Source: Nymphaea colorata (Eukaryota; Streptophyta; Magnoliopsida; Nymphaeales; Nymphaeaceae). From it: DNA of 64,000 nt. The notes beneath the pieces were generated by a model. That model was given only the letters and a program-made list of their open reading frames with translations, was not told the origin of the DNA and ran no database searches. Numbering within the stretch: the first letter of the stretch is position 1; each line of letters starts with the position of its first letter. Shown piece after piece: positions 61,031 to 64,000 of the stretch. The translations under genes and the position numbers were made by a program. The stretch covers positions 23,440,283-23,504,282 of the forward strand of contig NC_045148.1 of assembly GCF_008831285.2 (NCBI RefSeq), in the 5' to 3' direction.

Positions 61031-61209
61031 ATCTAGTCCCAAAGAATTTGGGCACTACTCAATTACTCCAGGCTCACGAAGTTAAAGGGTTTGTGTGAAC
61101 TCACGAACAGAAGTGAAACCATGAACAAGTTACGTTCCAGCTTTTCCTGTTTCAAAAGAATATTTCTTTAGTAGTGCCGCAGTCTAAGTTTATCTAAAAA
61201 AAAAACCCT

Positions 61210-62065
61210 TGAATGAGGAGGATGAGAATTGTCAGCTATGAGTGTCATTGCATTATTGAAGAATGTTAAATGTAATGGCCCCTAACAAGAGACCATGTGC
61301 TATGGACTAGAAATGACCACAAAAAGCATGTTAACTAAATAGAAGCCCCCTATCCTATAAGGGGCAAAAGTGTAACTTGGAAAAAAATCACTTTATTTCC
61401 CAGGAATTGAAGCCACCCAATGTTAAAGGAGGCTTGGTGTTATATTAAAAAAACTTATATCTTTGATCTTTTCAAGTGTGCGAAAGTGCATAAATCCAAA
61501 CCCATAAGCCGTACAAAAATAATGTACAACAAGGCGAATGCACAAAAATGTATAATTATGGTAAGTTTTAGAGTGAAGTCCAATTTTATCAACAGAAAAC
61601 CCTTGAATGAGGAGGATGGGAATTATATGATATGAGCATTGTGTCATTGTAGCATGTTATTGCAATTGCCCCTAACAAATGATGATGTATTATGGACTAA
61701 AAGTGACCAAAATGACCCTTCTAGTTAAATAGAAGACCCCTCTCCCTTTAAGGGCGAAATAAATGTAGAAAAATTTCATTCTATTTCTCAGTAACTGACC
61801 CACCAATGTTAAAGGAAGCTTAGTGTTATATCAAAGGAAGTACTATTTCTTTGGCCTTCTCGAGCATGCAAAAATGCATGAAGCCAATCCCATAAACATG
61901 CCAATGGCCATATCTATAAAATTATTTTCTGGTACCAGTAGGAAGTTCAAGGACGCTACTTCGTATTATAGTATCGTGGAAGCATTGCAAATATGTGACC
62001 CATATCTCGCAGTTATTGCCTTCAGTGTGAATAGGGCAAAAGTGAATTGCTTGAAGCATCTTTAA
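61210..62065 (+). mobile_element. Copia pol fragments, duplicated in tandem
   Basis: Two related segments, about 61210-61640 and 61590-62065, share CCCTTGAATGAGGAGGATG.GAATT and AATGTTAAAGGA.GCTT.GTGTTATAT. The second encodes EHAKMHEANPINMPMAIS and SYYSIVEALQICDPYLAVIA, recognisable as the copia stretch between RT and RNase H. The first has lost most of it. No LTRs are attached. Confidence 0.55.
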
Positions 62066-62069
62066 GACA

Positions 62070-62380
62070 AGTCTAATTAATATTTAAAGAACATTAACAA
62101 ATAGGGTGACGAGTGCAAGTTTGCTGGGCTATTAGGGTTCATGCAAACTTTACAATTTTAAGATTCACATTTTTAAACAAAGTGTACTTGGATACTATGT
62201 GAGGTATAAAGATTTTTTAACTTTTATGAGGTGTATTTAGGTGCTGGCAATGTGTTACTATGCAAGTTGAAAGTTGGACTAGGAGAACGATGAGAGCTTA
62301 AGAAAATAAACCAAAACACTAAAGGTTTTTTTTTGCTATTAAACACTTGAGGATAATAAACTAGGCCTTTAAGCAATTCA
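62070..62380. other. AT-rich intergenic DNA
   Basis: No gene, repeat end or RNA gene recognised. Confidence 0.5.
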
Positions 62381-62610
62381 GCTTATAATGGAACCTTCAA
62401 TTTGACCTGGTTCGACCAAGAACCTGGCTTGGTTCTCACTGCTGCGGCAGAGGAAGCAGCCCTATCTGACATTAACGACGTAGAAAAACAGTATTCTCAC
62501 TCATTTTGTCAGCCAATTCATTCGCAAATGCCTTTACCAAGTAAAAAGTTCATTGACCATCTGGCAGAAAGCGTAAGCTCCTACCCAGTTTCTTGTCTCC
62601 CTAGACTACA
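62378..62610 (+). CDS. Possible internal exon, unknown protein
   Basis: Open on the plus strand from an AATTCAG acceptor-like site to a consensus donor CAAG|GTCAGT. The peptide (AYNGTFNLTWFDQEPGLVL ... AAAEEAALSDINDVEKQYSH ... KKFIDHLAESVSSYPVSC) is of ordinary globular composition and unlike the neighbouring transposon debris. No family was recognised and no partner exons were found before the end of the window. Confidence 0.3.
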
Positions 62611-63139
62611 AGGTCAGTTTTCTGTGCCTTAAAAGTACTATTACCCACGTTGTACTCCAACTTGTGCATTGATGATCCATCTTTGTAGCATTGGACGTTG
62701 ACACCTCTGACACTCAAAATAAACATAGCTGACGTTGTCATTCTACATATATAAAAAACAATAGCAAAGTTAGAATAATTATTCAAACTAAAACTCGCCA
62801 AACATCACAGTGCTTAAGACAATCACTTTTTCCATTTAAGTGTTAAAAAAACAGCATAAATCCACCAAAAATATAAGATACAATTTGTACAGCCAAAAGC
62901 CTCATTCAGTGGGTTGCACACATGAACATGAACATGTAGACGGACATTTATATGCATTGATAGAACAAGAAAAAAAGACGGGAATGTAGCCTGCAATCTA
63001 CGAAAAGGAAAGTTGATGCATATGCATACAGAGATTTTGTAGCTTGCGAGCTTTAGATATCTAGTAGTTGAGTGACTAAATTATCATAAATGCAGAAAAA
63101 ATCATCAAACTAAAAGAAGGTCTGAACTTTGACAACTTA

Positions 63140-64000
63140 TGATATTTGGTAATCGATGGACAAGAATTTTGGAAGTGGAATGAAGGAAGGAAGGGTGTTC
63201 GAAAGGGGCGGACCTTCTCGGGTTTCTGACAATCGATCTCTCCCTGGTAAATCTGTGGTTCTCATCATCAAGATTCAGAAGTGGATTTTGAGCAACTATC
63301 AATTCAGATGATAAATGGAACGCCAATAAGCAAGATCACTTCAAAGGTTTTGGAAAAGACGAAGCAGCCCTTTTGTTGGACTGTGATTCACCGTGTCATT
63401 GGAGACTTATAGAAGAAGAGCATTGTTTATGCTTACATTGCTAATGATCTGATAAGTCCATGGAAAGCAGCTGCGAACCCTAAGTTCTCTTTCTTAGGAG
63501 GGATGATTTTCATGTAAGGGTTCATATTGAGGATGAACTCAGGGTAGTTTTTAGAAGGGGAGAATGGAAAATGTGCCGAAGAGTGATGGTTGCCAGCAGA
63601 TGGGATCCAAGATGCTCCTTATCGATTGAGGAGAAATGGGAGTGCCAATCTGGATTAGGGTTCCTAATTTGCCAGTATTTTTATGGAATTGATGCACTTT
63701 CCAAGCTACTGCCAGAGCACTATAGAGAGAACCGATGGAAGATGACATCCATACTCTATCGATGTCAAGAATTGGGCTTGCAGAATCTGTGTGCAGGTAG
63801 CATTGGATTTCAATCCAAAATCCGAGGTTGAATTGGAAGCTGAAAGGAACGTTATACCCAGAAAGTTTGGAATGAAGAGATTGATTTAGAGGAGACCAGC
63901 AATTGTGGAGTAACTTGAAGACCAACCAGCTGGTGGGTGACGAGAAGATAGAGCAGGAGATAGAGAATCAATTGATAACAAAAAGAATCGAAGGGGAGAA
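63140..64000 (+). mobile_element. DUF4283/LINE-type remnant, copy 4 (runs off the end)
   Basis: In one plus frame, 63638-63690 reads VPIWIRVPNLPVFLWN and a little later PMEDDIHTLSMSRIGLA. This matches the conserved WVRIPNLP...L...IG.P...D..T....R...AR pattern of plant DUF4283 proteins, the ORF1-like frame of many non-LTR elements. Stops and shifts interrupt it. The downstream part (63838-64000) is the segment shared with copies 1 and 2. It continues past the window edge. Confidence 0.55.

Noticed and set aside
1-64000. tRNA, rRNA and other structured RNA genes
   Set aside because: Read for tRNA-like A/B boxes and rRNA motifs. Only the tRNA-derived primer sites of the retroelements were seen. 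A covariance-model scan would be needed for a firm negative.

Overview
The window looks like nuclear DNA of a flowering plant. It is AT-rich with long AT/GA/CT microsatellites, GT-AG introns, a Ty1-copia LTR retrotransposon, hAT and DUF4283/LINE-type remnants, and a cluster of leucine-rich-repeat receptor kinases of the immune (FLS2/EFR/Xa21, LRR-XII) type. The species cannot be told from the sequence. One assembly gap of 100 N lies at 15214-15313.

Layout. 1-3200: low-coding DNA, one possible exon, then an AT-microsatellite field. 3200-9760: decayed retroelement DNA with two related LTR-like blocks, each next to a minus-strand tRNA-iMet primer site, and a hAT transposase remnant between them. 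9760-15213: non-repetitive DNA with splice-site-bounded open segments at 11.6-13.4 kb that may be an unrecognised gene. 15314-19230: GC-rich retroelement-like sequence, GA repeats, GAGCTCG-rich repeat DNA and a DUF4283-like remnant. 19.2-24.05 kb: receptor pseudogene A (+) with its upstream block. 24-28.3 kb: repeat and low-complexity DNA, including a 185-bp hAT-type MITE with a perfect 8-bp target duplication. 28.4-40.1 kb: receptor pseudogene B (-), split by a nearly complete 5.4-kb Ty1-copia element (33721-39124) and carrying a threefold ~722-bp repeat inside its LRR region. 43.8-47.3 kb: receptor pseudogene C (-). 47.4-54.4 kb: repeated upstream-type blocks and DUF4283 remnants. 55.5-58.0 kb: receptor copy D (-), with a new 5' end. 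58.7-61.0 kb: orphan last exon E (-) joined to an upstream block that is the inverted partner of the one in front of A. 61.2-64.0 kb: copia fragments, one possible exon and a DUF4283 remnant running off the end.

The five receptor copies descend from one gene. Its plan was a signal peptide, an LRR N-terminal cap, about 20 LRRs, a transmembrane helix and a non-RD kinase, with one intron just after the GYIAPG activation segment. None is intact. Several premature stops sit at the same codon in different copies, so much of the cluster may have spread after inactivation, or decayed at the same sites. The window is best read as an immune-receptor graveyard shaped by tandem duplication, inverted duplication and transposon insertion, not as a set of working genes. 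The main exception is the D reading frame, an uninterrupted 338-codon LRR-TM frame with an apparent new signal peptide.
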